Positions 1-13,139 are shown, numbered from the stretch's first letter. The stretch is 64,000 bases of DNA from Endothia cerciana (GCA_026119935.1 JALRMH010000062.1:124001-188000); one strand, 5' to 3'. Program-made: numbers and translations. Notes: generated by a model from the sequence alone, not told the origin.

Positions 1-1283
1 GTCGACAGGGAGCAGGTCGGCGAGCTGTAGGAACTCCCGCCCGGGCTCGCATTTGCTGAGCGCGAGGAAGCGGACGGTGGTGTTGGTGATGGTCGGGGGC
101 ACGGGTTGCCCTGGGGTCGTCTTGGGACCGGGGGCCTGTCTGGGCCGGGTGAAGGAGGCGGGGAGCTGGGCGCGGAGGTCGTCTGGGACGGATGTGCTGG
201 GTGCTTCAGCTGGGTCTCCTGCCGCGGGAGGTGCGCCATTCTCGTCTGCGGGGGCAGGGGTATCGCCGCCTTCATCATCGTCCAAGTCCAGGTCGATCTC
301 GTTGGGATCCTCCACCGCTGCGGACGCTGCTGCTGTCGCTGCGGCAGGAGCTGACGGCTCAGGCTGTGTGACCTGAGCATCTTTGGCCACCCCATCGACC
401 TGGTCAGGGGGAGGCAGTCCAGGTGGCGGGTAGGTCTTGATAGCCGAATACTTCCAGTGCATATGCGCCGAGAACCAATATGCAGGCCTCAGCCGGTCCA
501 TCACGTACTCAGCAGCGATGTTACCCAACGTCCCAGCGAGGCTCTCCTCCCTAAACATCGGCCGCTGCCTGTAGAGCGCCTGCACATCGCCGTGCTTCTC
601 CACGCCCCTGGGCCAGTCGTGGCTGAGCCCGACGTCGACCTGCTCTCGTATCTGCAGCAGCTTCCTCACGTCAAGCTCCCTGACGTGGTAGAAGCTCCTC
701 ACGTCCCCCTGCCCGAACGGCAGCCTCTCCCCATGGCCCTTCCGGTAGTCGAACCCCTTCCAGATCCCGCTCAGGCCCGCGACCCGCAGCGGGCCCACCC
801 GCAGCACGTTCGCCGCGCCCATGTAGTAGATGTTGGGCGCGACCCACCCGCCGTAGTACAGCTCCCGCAGGTACGCGGCGGCCTCGTGGTTGCCCCCGAT
901 GAAGATGGTCAGGTAGGGCGCCTCCCGCGCGCCCGAGTAGTACTCGTGGAAGTCGCCCAGGGCGCGGTACTTTGCGGGCACCGACATGACCTCGACGTCG
1001 TGGCCGTTGCGCGTCGCCTGGAAGTCGCCGCAGATGATGAGCAGGTCGACGCCCGGCCAGCTGCGGGCGCGGCAGGCGGCGGAAACGGCGGCGTAGATGG
1101 GGTTGAGGCGGCCATGGCCCTGAGCATGGGGGGGGGGGGGGTTCAGTCTAGGTGCTTTGCTTGTTTGTTGGATTGATTGGTTGTGGTGTTGGTGGTGCTG
1201 GGAAGGGTGGGACTTACACAGCCCTCAATGGCGACGCGAACGCCTTCTCTTGTGAGAAGCGTCGGGTTGGGCACGTCTCCCAT
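1..1283 (-). CDS. DBR1: Lariat debranching enzyme Dbr1 (5' part, C-terminus beyond window)
   Basis: RNA lariat debranching enzyme: hydrolyses the 2'-5' branch of excised intron lariats in the nucleus. Exon 1 is 1283-1218 and exon 2 runs from 1119 to the window edge; the 98-nt intron (1120-1217) has a GTAAGT donor and CTCAG acceptor. Splicing in phase 0 joins VAIEGC to GHGRLN, rebuilding the family's N-terminal metal-binding motif. Other metallophosphoesterase motifs follow in order: CGDFQ, GNHE, SHDWP and WFSAHMH, all intact. After an acidic low-complexity linker comes the conserved VRFLALSKC...FLQL segment of the C-terminal Dbr1 domain. About 395 residues are visible; the rest of the C-terminus lies outside the window. 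ORFs on the opposite strand here are shadows. Function is known from the family; the splice site is inferred from sequence. Confidence 0.93.
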
Positions 1284-2173
1284 TTTGGTTGCTTGGGAGA
1301 AGAACAGCTTGTGGTGGGCACTATCAGGTCGCCGATTCCCCAAAGTCGACTTGATGAATGAGCCGACAGTCAACAACAGAGAGCACACTCGTCCCATGGA
1401 CTGTGACCCTCGCAGAGCTGTGGCGCTTAGATGAGTCACCGTCCGATTGAAGCTGAGCCTTTCAGGTTTGTGACGGTGAGAAGGGACCTGGAAGGTTTCG
1501 TGCGCTAAGATGGCGCGCTACTGTACCTAGGTCGAGCCGAAAGCTCCAGGGGCTACAGGGGAAAAATGGACCCCTAATTCAGTTATCATTCAGGCTCCTT
1601 TCAACGACAAGCCTCACAGTACTGTGGAAATGGGATGCTCGGTATTGAAAGAAAGGAATAATAAATTCAGTCTCTATAGAGGTCAAGACAAAGGCAGTAA
1701 CCGCCACATGGCTAGCATTCCGCTAATTTCGCAATTCAACTTCCCAGCAGATGCAGAGGCGGCCACAGAACAACCTCTACGAAACAGAAAGCCGGCGCCG
1801 CATTTAGGATGTAATCATCACTTCATCACCGTCGGGGCCAGGAAGGTTGTGAAAAAAAATGAACCAGAAGCAGAATACGGATATAGAATGCCGCCCAGGT
1901 TCTCCTCCCTAAGTGAGGCGCAAATGGTTGTTGGCGGTGTTAGGGTTCGAAAGACGTGATGATGAAGTCCATGCAACATGAACCAGTCCGCGAAAACCGT
2001 CCTCGTCAGATATGTCTTCGAATTCCTATATGCTGGCAGACTCATGATCAGTGTCAACAGATGGTGTTCTTCTATTGATGCTGCTAGTATTTCCGTTGTG
2101 ACGGCATGAAGACCTGCTGGTGATAGTATCATGCTGAAAGGTTCGGTTTCAGCAAGTGAGGCCTCATGTTTAT
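1284..2173. other. Interval without a confident gene
   Basis: Holds the 5' flank of DBR1 and the 3' flank of the next minus-strand gene. A 104-codon minus-strand ORF at 1818-2132 shows no motif or splice logic that I can support. I see no repeat or RNA gene here. Confidence 0.5.
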
Positions 2174-4833
2174 CTAGCTTGAAGATCCCCCTGCAGACCC
2201 GATCACAACTTGGTCTGTACTGTGATTAGCCCTTTCAGTCACCAGATGGAAGTAGCTGTCACTTGCCATTGTGTCGCTTCTCCGGGTGGTGTAGAACGGG
2301 CAACTGAGTCGGTTGTCCACATCAGCACCCATGTAGAGGGTCCTCTTCACTATGGGTTTTCTTGATCTAATCGAATCTTCAAAATCTGCTTTTCGATCAA
2401 TCTCTCGTCCGCTATGTCCGTCTTCTAGAAGGGGTTTTCCTTGGAGGACCCGTCGACCTCCCATTTTACCCTTAGAGTTCTGATGCATGATGGGACCAGA
2501 GGTTTCACATGACCTCATAACGTCCAGATCGATAGGTAAGGTATGGCCGTAAGCGTCTTCAAGAATGACACGATTGTCTGGTGGCCGCTCAATACCTGTG
2601 ATGAACTTGCGGATCTCGCTGACGGTTGTGACTACGGTAGCTAACGTGTCTGCCGACCTCCGGACCTCGGTGCCCTTTGAAGTCAAGAGGCCGAAGCTCT
2701 TTACGACATAATTAGCGACCTGTCGCCAATTTCTCTCTATGACACGCGCATTATTATTCTGTAGCATGTTCTTGGTTCGAGAGGACATGGTTGTATTTCC
2801 TCTGACTTCTGGACAATGATGCCTTTGCCAGAGCCGTCTGACTCAGATCAGTTGAGCACTCATCACTGGGAGTTTGAGACTTACAAATTTGCCACCGTAA
2901 AAAGGGTTTCGAACACTATGGTATAGGCGAACAGTTCCCCTCGAAGAATCTCAATTCGGTGCCTGGTGTAAGCACCGTGCAAGAGCTTCTCCTGGACGTC
3001 ACGTTGAGAATATTTCAGCGCCGTGCTTAGTGTTGATTTTCGCTTTGACGAAGACAGCTGGGACTCGACGCTGTCTAGGAAACTTCGCAAGCATTGCGAA
3101 ATGTGTTCTACCGTAGTCGTTGCCAGCTGCCGAGTGTTGTGGTCCCACGCGTCGCGTGCATATTTGTTGCGTCTGAAAATTCGGTTTATTTTTGCAATGA
3201 TGGCAAGACGCTGAACCAGGAGTTTGATCTCTGGCGTCTGCTCATTGATCTCGGTCATGGCTGTAACGACAGCCTCGGCCAAAGAGATGACCAGGTCAAT
3301 ATCATCTCGAATATTAGACAAGGTGTTGTTGGCCTTGCTGATGTCTCTTGCATCTTCATATGCCGAAGCTGAGGGGTATTTATCTGCAGACGACTCCTCA
3401 GCCAATGCGGTCGTCGTCGGAACTCCTGTCTGTCGTTCGATATCTTCGAGCAGATCCTTCATGTCAAGAAGGTAGCATTCATGCAAGGAGTCGCATGCTC
3501 CTATCAGCATTCCAGAAGGTTCTTTCTCGCCGAGGCGGGACGCCCATGATCCTGATGCTCCTACTTTCATAAATCCTGGGAGGACTTGTGCGACAAGCAC
3601 AGGTTGTGGCGGCGCGTCTATGGGGAGCCCGAAGATGGAGGTAGACACAATAGTAGCATCGACTGTCTCGTTAGGAAGCACAATGGCCACATTGACTGCG
3701 GAGTCCGAACGCGTATTCTTCGACGACATAGGCAAGGCCAAGTTCTGTTTGATCACAGCTGGGTGGTCGATGGCAACGAGTGCCCAATCGAGCCCGGGTT
3801 TCGCACCCTCCTGATCAATGCCGTAGCCAGATATGTGAGAGAGGCGGCCGATGATGGTCTTACCCAGCGTCTCGGACAGCGGGATCGTTTCGCACTCAAA
3901 CTCCTCCTCAGTCTTGTCGGATATTGGATAGAGGTAGGAAGAGAGTGAACTATTACTGCAGGTCTCAACTTCGTCCTCTTCCGCGAACAGTTCACACTGC
4001 TCCTGATCTGGGTCAAATGGAATAAGGAAGTCCAGCTCGGACTCATCAATTTCGAACTTGCTGCGACTCGGAGTTTGATGTGGACAGAAGACATGGGCGA
4101 CAGTCAAGGCATACTCGTCTCCATCAACCAAAAGAAAACCTCCAATAGTCGCACGCCCAACGAAATATTTGTCGGTCCAGATTTCCACGATTACGCCATT
4201 GAGATGAGTGGGTACCGTGTAGCCCGGCACCCACACCTCGAAGTCGTGGAGCTCGCGATGTCTGTCGTCTTGCGTATGTCCTTGAGCTCTTGCGACTGGT
4301 GTGTAGAGCGGGAAAGCGGATGTCATGATGGCTTGGAAAGGAACTCTGAAGCATCCCCAACCCGGACGGAGAATATTGCTCGTAAGAATTATGTGCCTTA
4401 GACTTTTGCTAAACCAGTCTAGGTCGCATACAATGGTGATGTAGGGAGATGCGTGAGCGGCGTCTACCCCCACAAGGAGATATCTGAGACTATAAGGAGC
4501 CGGTGAATGTTGAAGGCAGGGCTCACTTCTTGGCCGACGAAGCTGCCACTCGTCTGTTCTTGCTATGATGACTTCGATCAAGGTGTCTCGGAGTTTTTCA
4601 GCGGCGTGAGCAGGGGCCCCGACCATTTCCCACCCGACGATCGGACGAAATTTGGTATCGATGCGGAAACGCTCCACGCCAAAGCAGTTAAGAAACTCAG
4701 GCGGTGTTCTCGTGAGTTGCTGTCGGAGAGCACAGCTCACATTGCCCAGACGATTTCGTATAGGTGATGACACCGGCTCGATCGCTGTCATTGTTGCCAT
4801 TGCAGGCTTGCGAATCACACGGTCGTAATTCAA
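2174..4833 (-). CDS. Trypsin-like / helical / ubiquitin-like-domain protein, fungal-specific
   Basis: Two exons, 4833-2885 and 2801-2174. The 83-nt intron has a GTAAGT donor and GTCAG acceptor, and the joined frame gives about 858 residues. Residues about 205-470 look like a chymotrypsin-fold domain as found in fungal hypothetical proteins: His247 in LTVAHVF, Asp349 in GLDWALV and Ser427 in GASGSW fit a catalytic triad, although the usual GDSG is GASG. Residues about 500-650 are a long helical region. The second exon contains ILEDAYGHTLPIDLD, resembling the start of the fungal ubiquitin-like ULD_2 domain, after which the similarity I can see fades. Such modules accompany NLR-like allorecognition proteins in fungi, but no NACHT or NB-ARC is present. 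Start could instead be Met12 or Met15. Substrate unknown. The gene is divergent from the membrane-anchored protein at 5439. Confidence 0.68.
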
Positions 4834-5438
4834 TTGGGTGATCTTGAGGAAGGCCAGAAAGGAAGCTCAGGAGAACTGAACGGATCCATGATCCTAGACG
4901 AGGCTCAGCTGAGTAGAGGTCTGTTCTACTCGGCATTCGGTAGGCTCACCGTTTCTAGTTCGTTCTCGAGGGGGGAAAGATACCTATTTATTCCGCTCAG
5001 CCCGCACAGCCCCTCCCACCTCCCCGAAGCCCAGGAACGCTAGTAAGCCCTGACGTGTAGCGGCGCATCTGCATGTTTCGACTGGACAGGCTGAAATCAA
5101 AATCTGGATATGCACAATCCAGGCTATGACACAGCCTACAGCATCTTCGCTTGTAGGGTGCAGCCCGGTAACCTGATAAGCATGCTGTCCGCAGCTATTG
5201 CTCCGCGAGGCCTCCCTCCGGATCCATCCATATATTAGCAGCCAGAGCCTGATCTATGTTGGTCGTGTGAACGTGAAGATTTCAAAGGCCCCGCGATACT
5301 CTCCATAGCCCTGCTATAGGGCAACGACACCCAAGTTCTGGAGCAGAGTTCACTCTCTGGTGGTACCATCGAAAATACCCTGGAATTCTCTGCATCGATA
5401 CTGCCGAAATCTACCCGACCTGAAGAGCGTTTAGTACA
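4834..5438. promoter_or_regulatory. Shared divergent intergenic region
   Basis: 605 bp between two divergently transcribed genes; it must contain both promoters. I see no strong TATA box or repeated operator. No coding signal is evident. Confidence 0.4.
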
Positions 5439-6537
5439 ATGTCCTCCTTCGCAAACCTGGCTGCGTCTTACTCGCTGAACCCGGACTGGAAACGCTACAT
5501 CGTTGAGTCGATCTGGCCCTTGTCAACTGCCACAGTGGCCTCACAAAGGCCAGGGACTTTTGATGTCATTGAGTTTGATGCCTTTCTAAAGTTTGTTGAC
5601 CGAGAATGGGCCATGGCCGAAAGAGACGAGCACTCGATCTCCTGCTTTGACGACCTCATCTACCTCGTTGGTATGCTTCGAACCAGCAGAGCCTTGAATT
5701 TGGACCTGCTCATGCAGGCTATCCAAGCCGATAAGCCGGACTGGTCGTTATCGATGAACAAGCTGATTGCTTCTCTGGAGCTCGCGGCACGCATCTGGCT
5801 GACACTTGACGTTCGAAACTTGATGCCGTCCAACCAGGTCCAGCTGCAGGAATCCCTGCCCTGGCCACAGACCAAGACCCTGCAGGCAGTACTTGACGAC
5901 AATCTCGCCAAAAGTACAAAGGTTGCCGCAGGCCAGTTCTGCCAACAGATGAACGTTCATGATATGAGGAACATCGCCGGCATTCGAGTGGAGTGGACGG
6001 ATAACCTTGTTTCACATCTTATGATGAAGGGGTCGGTGCTGTCTGTGTTCCACAACGTTTCCGTGCTGAGGCGAATGCGACAGTCCGAGTGAGTCGACTT
6101 CAGCTGCCAAGCCCGCTCGTGCCCCTATTCTTGTCTTTTGTTGCTGAATTCTGACAACAAGCAGTTGCTTGTTGAGATGGGACTTCCTAGATGAGACGCT
6201 TGCCACAATAGATCTGCTCATGCCTCTGACAAGTGCCGGGTGCAACAGCTGGCTGAACGAAGAAAGCAAGCGGCCCGGGATCGACGGTAATATCGTCCAT
6301 CGCAACAGGCCCGACCCACAAAAGTCGAGCTATCCATACTGGAACGAGAGACTCTTGCTAATCGAAGAAACCTTTGAGAAGACGAATCCTAGGAGTGTGT
6401 TCCAGTGGTGGTACGATACAAGAGACATGCAGAGGTGGTGGACGTTCTGGCTCGCCGCCGTCGGAATCTTTCTCACTGTGCTCTTCGGCCTCATCCAGTC
6501 TGTGACAGGCATCATTTCCGTCGCAAGACCGGGCTGA
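5439..6537 (+). CDS. Conserved fungal protein with C-terminal membrane anchor
   Basis: Exon 1 5439-6088, a 76-nt GTGAGT/GCAG intron (6089-6164), exon 2 6165-6537; joined product 340 residues. The intron changes frame correctly: RRMRQS continues as DCLLRWDFLDE. The last ~33 residues hold one hydrophobic helix preceded by an aromatic/basic stretch (FQWWYDTRDMQRWWTFW, then LAAVGIFLTVLFGLIQSV). This tail is one I associate with an expanded group of fungal hypothetical proteins, predicting a single-pass, tail-anchored protein. The N-terminal part is helical, with no enzyme motif that I recognise. It lies head-to-head with the trypsin-like/ULD protein, so co-regulation is possible. Function unknown. 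Confidence 0.72.
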
Positions 6538-9500
6538 GAGAGGAGTCCTTGCAGATTCCACCCCAAAAGAGCCCCATAAGCCAGATACAAGTCCACGCGG
6601 TACACCTTTGTCATAACTAAATGATCAAGGAGTAGGCGTTCGGTGCCCGCGGTCAACATCACATTTAGCAGCAACTGCATACCCACGAGCCTCCACACCT
6701 AGACCGCGCGACATATTCACTCCTCCATGCCGGGAAAGCTCGTCGACGGCACGACGGCAAAATGAGCCCCAAGAGCCAAGCAGTGTGAGGCGACCCGGGA
6801 CTGCGAGTCGGGCCGGTGGCGGCTCTTCGAGCCGTCATAGGCTGCCTTGTGAGGATAAGCCGTGGTGTAAGACCAACATCATTCGCGAATTGGGCATGTG
6901 AGCATACAGGGACTCTACTCGGCGAAAGGGCTCGTACCAGTAGCCTTGCTTCTAGGCCTGAGCAATCCGGTCCAGGGATATCTAAGGGATGTCGGTGGCT
7001 TGGGTCGATCAACGCGAGGCCCGACCGTAGAGTAGGGTATTGAGAGCCTTGGGTAGCTCAAACTCCCGCGTCATACGCGGCTTTGCGCATGGAGTGAAAA
7101 AATTTCTGAGAATCCTTGTCTCTAAGATCTCGTGACTAGCACCTTTTTTGGGATGTGCGATGAGGCTATGTCTAGGGTAAGTAGCCTCGATGCCTTAAGC
7201 AGAAGCATGTGAATCGAAATTTAGACTGAAAAATAGCGTAGTTTTCACATTCGTGCTAGACACGTTGAACCGAAGTTCACTTTTTTTTCCGTCTTTCTTT
7301 TTCATACCCCGTCCAGGAAGAGAATGAGGATGAATGATTGTCAAAAGGAGCCCGTGAAGCATTAAGTGACAATGATGGTCGTCATGGGACCCGGTAACAG
7401 CATTCCAGGTGATATGTAAACACTATGTTGTATAACTTTGTTCATAACTAGGCCATGGCGACTACTTGATTTTGTGGTAAGGTGACATTAGGGCACACGT
7501 TTGTTCCTTGATCGCGCGAGATCCTTGCGAATAATGGCATTGTTCGTTCCCAAAGCCAGTTAACCGATGAGGCGTCCAGCCTCAATGCCCCGGGATCTAG
7601 CCGAATCCAGTGCTGAGGTGACAAGACAAACGACAGCCTCGGCGCGGGCACGAGGTTTGTAGGGTGTATCGAAAGATACGTCGTGGCTGCTTCGAATCTG
7701 TAGGTATGTTAGCACTTGCATCAAATACGGAAGCGTTGGGGTTGACTTATCCCCCCGGGAAAGGGGGCTGCTCCCTCGGCATTTCTGAAGAGGAAGCAGC
7801 CAGGGCTACTCTTTATGAGCCTGCCCTAGTCCAAATATTCAGGAACCTGTTGCCTTCGTATGACGGTCCAGACAAAATCACTCGCAATCTCCACAAGCAG
7901 AATCGGACAAGTACAAGACTTTGACACCAACTCGAGATGGGTCCCGGTTCCGCTATGAATCAGGCGAACAACTTCGGCACACGCCACCACACTTAGCAAG
8001 CGTCGTCCAAGACAATCATCAGTATTGCATCCCATGGGAATATCACGCCCGCAAAGCCGCCCAAGGCTCGAACACCAACGTTTCGAAGCAATGACCAGCC
8101 GTCATTGACGCAGCAACACCGATATCGCCGCAAGGTACTGTGACAAGTGTCGCCAGGATCGCGACAGGACAAGCTCTTTCCGTGTGATCGCACTGCCAAC
8201 TAGGACTGGTTTTTGTATCCTCTCCATCGAGCTACCGGCGCAGCCAAGGAGGGCAATATCGCACAAACAAAATACATCCTCAAAAATTGCGCTATCATCT
8301 CTCGTGCAGTCCATTTCTGGTAGTAGAGAGGGAGCATGCCCAAGACCACATGGTCAAGAACAAGGTGCCGAGTGTCCTGTGAACTCCTGGGATGAGGCCC
8401 ATGAGGACAGGTTGATGCGCCTGGTCAGAACTCATGCGAGGCATGACACATCGGTGGCTTTTACCGTGATGTGGTTCTGGTCGTCGGTGGCGGATGAATG
8501 TGAAGGTCCGCAGCTTGGACGAAAGCGAGGAGCGAGAGACAGGGTACCGAGAGCATTACGACGAGGCATGTTGACTCGATCTTGGGACGTTTCTGTTCGG
8601 AACCTGCTGATCCTTGCTCCTTGACAACGGCCAAGAATTCCGGCAAGGCGAATCAGAGGCACAACCCTATGAAGGGGAAAGGTGGAGATCGATCGTTTGA
8701 AGCCAACGTCGCGCCCTTCCCTACTGCAACAGAGCCTCTTGTCGACCGAAGACAACAAGACATCCAGAAGCAGCCATCCGAAACACGACCAAAACAATCC
8801 AGGATGACCAGAGTTCACAGCCCAGTGGTCGAGACCCGACGAGCGACCTCAGACCAGAGGTTCTTACCATTGTGACTCATGGGTCAAGACGCCTCGCGCG
8901 TCCCAATGGAACGTCTGGACAAACCCTCGCCGCCCTTCCACCTTCGATACCCTGCTCCACCCAAGGACCACTTTTCAGCGGCACGGCATCGCAGAAGATA
9001 TCACGGGTTTAGAGGGCAGCTCAGGCGGAAGAAAACCGCAAAACACCGACCAATTATCTCAGGGTTAAGTTCCGAGACCCGTACTCTCACCGGAAACTGG
9101 CTTGCCAGTCGATGACAGCCATGGCCACAATAAACCAGACCGCGGCGATCGTCAAGATCCCTGATACAGGTACGAGATGCGACGTATTGTGGAGATCCAG
9201 CCCAGCAGAGAGGCCCTTGACGGACATGCCTTTCGGCATACGAGAATCGGAGAACTGTGGGGGAGGCGTTGTGCGTTGGGAACCACAAGAATGGTTGCGA
9301 AAGAGCCTCGTCCTGGCGCGGTCCTGGCGCGATGCTCGTCAGACCCGTATCTTGCGTATTGCGATGGGAGCACGATAATCCACTGGGTCTCGGGCAGACA
9401 GAACGGAAGCGACTGGCGATGATGCAGTGACGAAGTTGTAAGGCTTTGTGAAACCCAGTTGGAGGGATGTGCTTTGCAAGGAGCAAGGTGGAATCCGCAG

Positions 9501-9827
9501 GCGCGTAGTCTGGCCTGGAATCAACAACACGCGAATAAATAGTAGGTAGCGCGTCAAACTGCGCTAAGTCCAAGATGAGACTGGCGTCATCTACCTGCAG
9601 GGCGGCTGGCTTAGTCATTCATTCCCCATATTTCCAACGTCGCCGTCTCAGCCGCTCGACTGGATTTTTCTAACTTTTTTGCCGGCTTGTCAAAACCAGG
9701 GAATTTTCTTTGATGACTTTATAATCTCTCAGTCTGAGGATGCTGCCGTTTCCTCACCATCAAGAGGTTTTTGGGGACCAATTTCCTGAAGCGCTGAAGT
9801 GCTTGCGAAATACCCATTTCGCCCATC
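6538..9827. other. 3.3-kb interval without a confident gene
   Basis: Many short overlapping ORFs on both strands but no model I can defend. The best coding-like trace is on the minus strand at about 9100-9300: one frame ends in a hydrophobic helix (GILTIAAVWFIVAMAVI) followed by a stop near 9114, like the C-terminus of a membrane protein. An 11-bp unit, GTCCTGGCGCG, is tandemly duplicated at 9310-9331. The interval ends with the RTP1 promoter. Confidence 0.4.
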
Positions 9828-12561
9828 ATGGAGGACAACAAGGCACGCCGGGCTTTGGTGGATAAACTCATCGAACTTGGCACAAAGGCAACGAGGCCAG
9901 GGGTCGACACAGATGCGCTACAAGCAAGCCAACACGACTTTGATGAGCTAATTCAGAGAACGGGAACTTCTACCCTGATCCAGGCCCTCACGTTTCTTAT
10001 CCAACCTGGACGACTGCCGCCCCAGCTGAGAACGAAGCTCCTGGACGTGTTGACTCGAGTCCCCTTGAGGCCCGACGGCGTGCGGGCAACGACTGAGTTC
10101 GTCTTCTCGGTGCACCCCTCAAATACCGTGAGCTCCTCGGACGAGGCCGTCCCGCAGAAAAATGGGGCGAACATCACACAGGAGGGACTCAACATGGCGG
10201 CCAAGATGATCGCGTATCCTCCGGCGAGTGTCCCCCAGGACACTTGGTACCAGATCATAGCGCCTCAGCTATTCACGCTCTTGGATGGCCAGGACGGAAC
10301 GGAACTCATGAAAGTGGCAGCATATGTGATTGGTTTTGGCATCCTCGGCCGCAAACAGTCGGGCGCCCTCGGCAAGTAAATACCGCCGAATGCGCTGAGG
10401 GACCATGTGCTGACACATTACAGGCACAGCTGGGTGGAAGGCTCTTGCGGAAACGATCCTAAGGCCTATAAACCCATCACTTTGTGCATCATCGGGCGAT
10501 GTTGCCAACGTCAGTCAGGGTTCTAATGACATTGTAGACTTGAGCAAGCCCGTTACTTTGGTAACCGCCGACCAGCTTGCGAAGGCTCTTCACAGGCTGC
10601 AAGCCTTGCTTATATCGCACCCAAATCCCAATCTTTCCAAGAGGCTTCTTCACGGTGTAATACTTCCACTCTGGGCTCTTGGCACCTGGCCTCGTCCTCA
10701 GCCACAGTGCCTTGAGAATTACTGCCAGCCGGCACAGAACTTACTGAAGATATATCTCAAGATCGTCGCTGGGCCACAAGGATTCCAGACCCTGATACAG
10801 AATCTTTTCTACAACGGTAACAGTGACCAGGATCAGCGATGGAAATATGAGTCAACAAATACGGGCGAGATAACGGTGGTCAAGCCCAGAGAGTTTGTTG
10901 AGGACGGGTCTCCTCAGATTTCTTGGGATGCAATTGACCCAAAGGTCAACTGCCTGATTGATCTCATCAAATCTGTCTGCTCTGAAGGGGACATAGCGTC
11001 CATCTTCTCGACCTTGTTCGCCAGCTGGTTTGCGGCAAACACCAACAACAGCGACATAACGGTTTCAACGAAGACCGGGGCGGACCGACCAGACCCGTTC
11101 ACTTCTTTCGTTCAAGCCAATGTGCTCCAGCAGATGATGGACGCATTCCCTTCTCAAATTGCATCTCGCTCCGACTCACTTTTGACATTAATCGAGCCAA
11201 TATTGAAGAAGGGCACAGACTCAGTGGACGACGAAACGATCCCAATGGCCCTAAGTCTTCTGAACATGATTGTCACCGCACCCTCTTTTCAGAAGTCAAG
11301 AATGGACAAAGAGATGATTCGGTCCATTGAGTCATCCCTGGACCAACTGGGTAGTAACCAGTTGGGCGATAGTTCTTCAACGGCTCGGAATCTTGCGTTG
11401 CTTATGAAATATCGAGACGAATTAGACGATCCCTCAGATAGGCCAACAGCTCCAACACAGCGCCAGGTGGAGGATCGGAAGACGTACGACTTGGCTCTGT
11501 CGTATATCACCCAAGCAGATTCGCCTCCGCCAGTTAGGGCAGAGGGTCTTAATCTCCTGCAGACACTCATCGTTCAGAACAGCTCCACGCTGGACATTCC
11601 TGCTACATTAGTCCTTATGTCATCACTGCTGCAGGATGACGAGGACTATATCAACCTCAAGGTCATCAGAATCTACACCCAGCTGGCCGGCAAGCATCCA
11701 AAGGCCGTCACTAAGGAGCTGTTGGAGCATTATGTCGATAACAACGAAGTCGCATCGGTTGACACTCGCCTGCGGTTCGGCGAAGCCCTGCTCCAGGTAA
11801 TCGAGCGCTTGGGCGAGACTTTCGCGGGCGACGCAGCTCGTCAAGTCGCTGAGGCTCTATTGTCAACAGCTGGCCGGCGTGGACACAGGGCCAAGACTGA
11901 AGAGAGGCAAAGGAAGGATGAACGCTTGCGGCAGTTGAAACAGAAGAGGGCCGAACAAGAGTGGGGCGGTCAGGTGCCCGACCTTGCCGACGACGACACC
12001 GAGGAAGACAAGGCAAATAAGGAGCTCCTTACTCAGATAGTGAGTGGGTGGGATAGCAAGCAGGGCAGTGAGGATATCCGAATTCGTGCGTCGGCGTTGT
12101 CCATCTTCGCCGTCGGGATCGAGACCAACCTCGCTGGCGTGGGTCCATCGCTGGTCACCTCCAGCATTGATCTCTCCGTCAATGTCCTCGCAATGGAGCC
12201 CGGTGCGGAGGCTGGCATTCTACGGCGGTCAGCTGTGTTGGTAATCTTGAGCTTTGTCCGGGCCCTTCAGAAATCCAAGGAGACTGGCCGAAAAATCGGC
12301 TTCGTCCTTACACAAGAGAGCCAGGAGGACATCAAGAGGGTGTTGAGCTATATCGCCGAATCGGACAACGATGGGCTGGTAAGACAGCACGCGAGAGATG
12401 TTGTGGAGAGCTTGGCCAACTGGAACCTCGAATTGCTTGTCTCTGAGGTGCGGGCGCCAGATTCGACTCTTCCAAATCTGGCGGGCTTAAGTGTCAACCC
12501 TGGGAGAACGGTGCTGTCAGACAGAACAACTTCGAGGCCGAGGATACAGGAGATTGAGTAG
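9828..12561 (+). CDS. RTP1: RTP1/TANGO6-like HEAT-repeat protein (RNA polymerase II nuclear import)
   Basis: Exon 1 9828-10371 and exon 2 10424-12561; 893 residues. The 52-nt intron starts with GCAAGT instead of GT and ends TTACAG. Only this GC-AG junction joins GALG to TAGWKALAE in frame with the second exon; the nearby GTAAAT donor gives the wrong phase. The protein is an all-helical repeat protein. Its C-terminal ~250 residues match the RTP1 C-terminal regions: IRIRASALSIFAVGIETNL, followed by LRRSAVLVILSFVRAL and an ARDVVESLANW segment. In yeast Rtp1 helps assembled RNA polymerase II subunits enter the nucleus; the metazoan homologue is TANGO6. A charged segment (about residues 680-740, rich in Lys/Glu/Asp) separates the repeat blocks. 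Family assignment is from motif memory, not a search. Confidence 0.82.
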
Positions 12562-13139
12562 GACGCTACATACGCTTGATGAAGAGACCGGTAGAAAATC
12601 GGTGCGGCGCCTAATCTAGCTGCGGTGGTTCGTGGCGGCGACGAGCTGCCGCTGCAGGAAAATACTACTCATGAAAAGCTCAATTCGCCGATGTCGAATC
12701 CAGTCCTAGAAGTTTAGCAAAAAAGCCAACTGCATCTCCCGCAACCCGCAGCCCGGTAAACAACCCTAGCTGTCAACTTCAGCGCATAACCCACTTCTTC
12801 CTCACTGCCTGCCTTCAATTTTTCACTCTTGATTTTTGCCCTTTGTTGTACCTGATCCTACTGAGCGCATCAACTGGCATACGTGAAACTCACTAACCTC
12901 TAATCTATCTGAGAGCTGAACGCAGCACACTTACACGCGCCTTACTCACTAACGCGCTCTTGTCCTCTTCCGTTTCTTCCTTCAGGCGAGTCAAACCCTG
13001 AAGGCCACCAACCTCATCACCAGCCCTTTTTCTCGTTCGTCCCAACTCGCGTCCGCTGAAATCATCGACGCTTCAGCCTTGTCCTCCGATTTAACCTTCA
13101 GCCTTTCCCTGTGAGATGAGATACTCCAATCGCCATCGA
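12562..13139. other. Intergenic, pyrimidine-rich
   Basis: Downstream flank of RTP1 followed by C/T-rich DNA (about 12780-13060) resembling a fungal promoter or 5' UTR. No ORF supported. Confidence 0.4.

Noticed and set aside
53..1176. Plus-strand ORFs opposite DBR1
   Set aside because: The minus strand carries all Dbr1 motifs in one frame; the plus ORFs are shadows.
1818..2132. 104-codon minus ORF below the ULD gene
   Set aside because: No family resemblance and no splice link to the upstream exon that I could justify.
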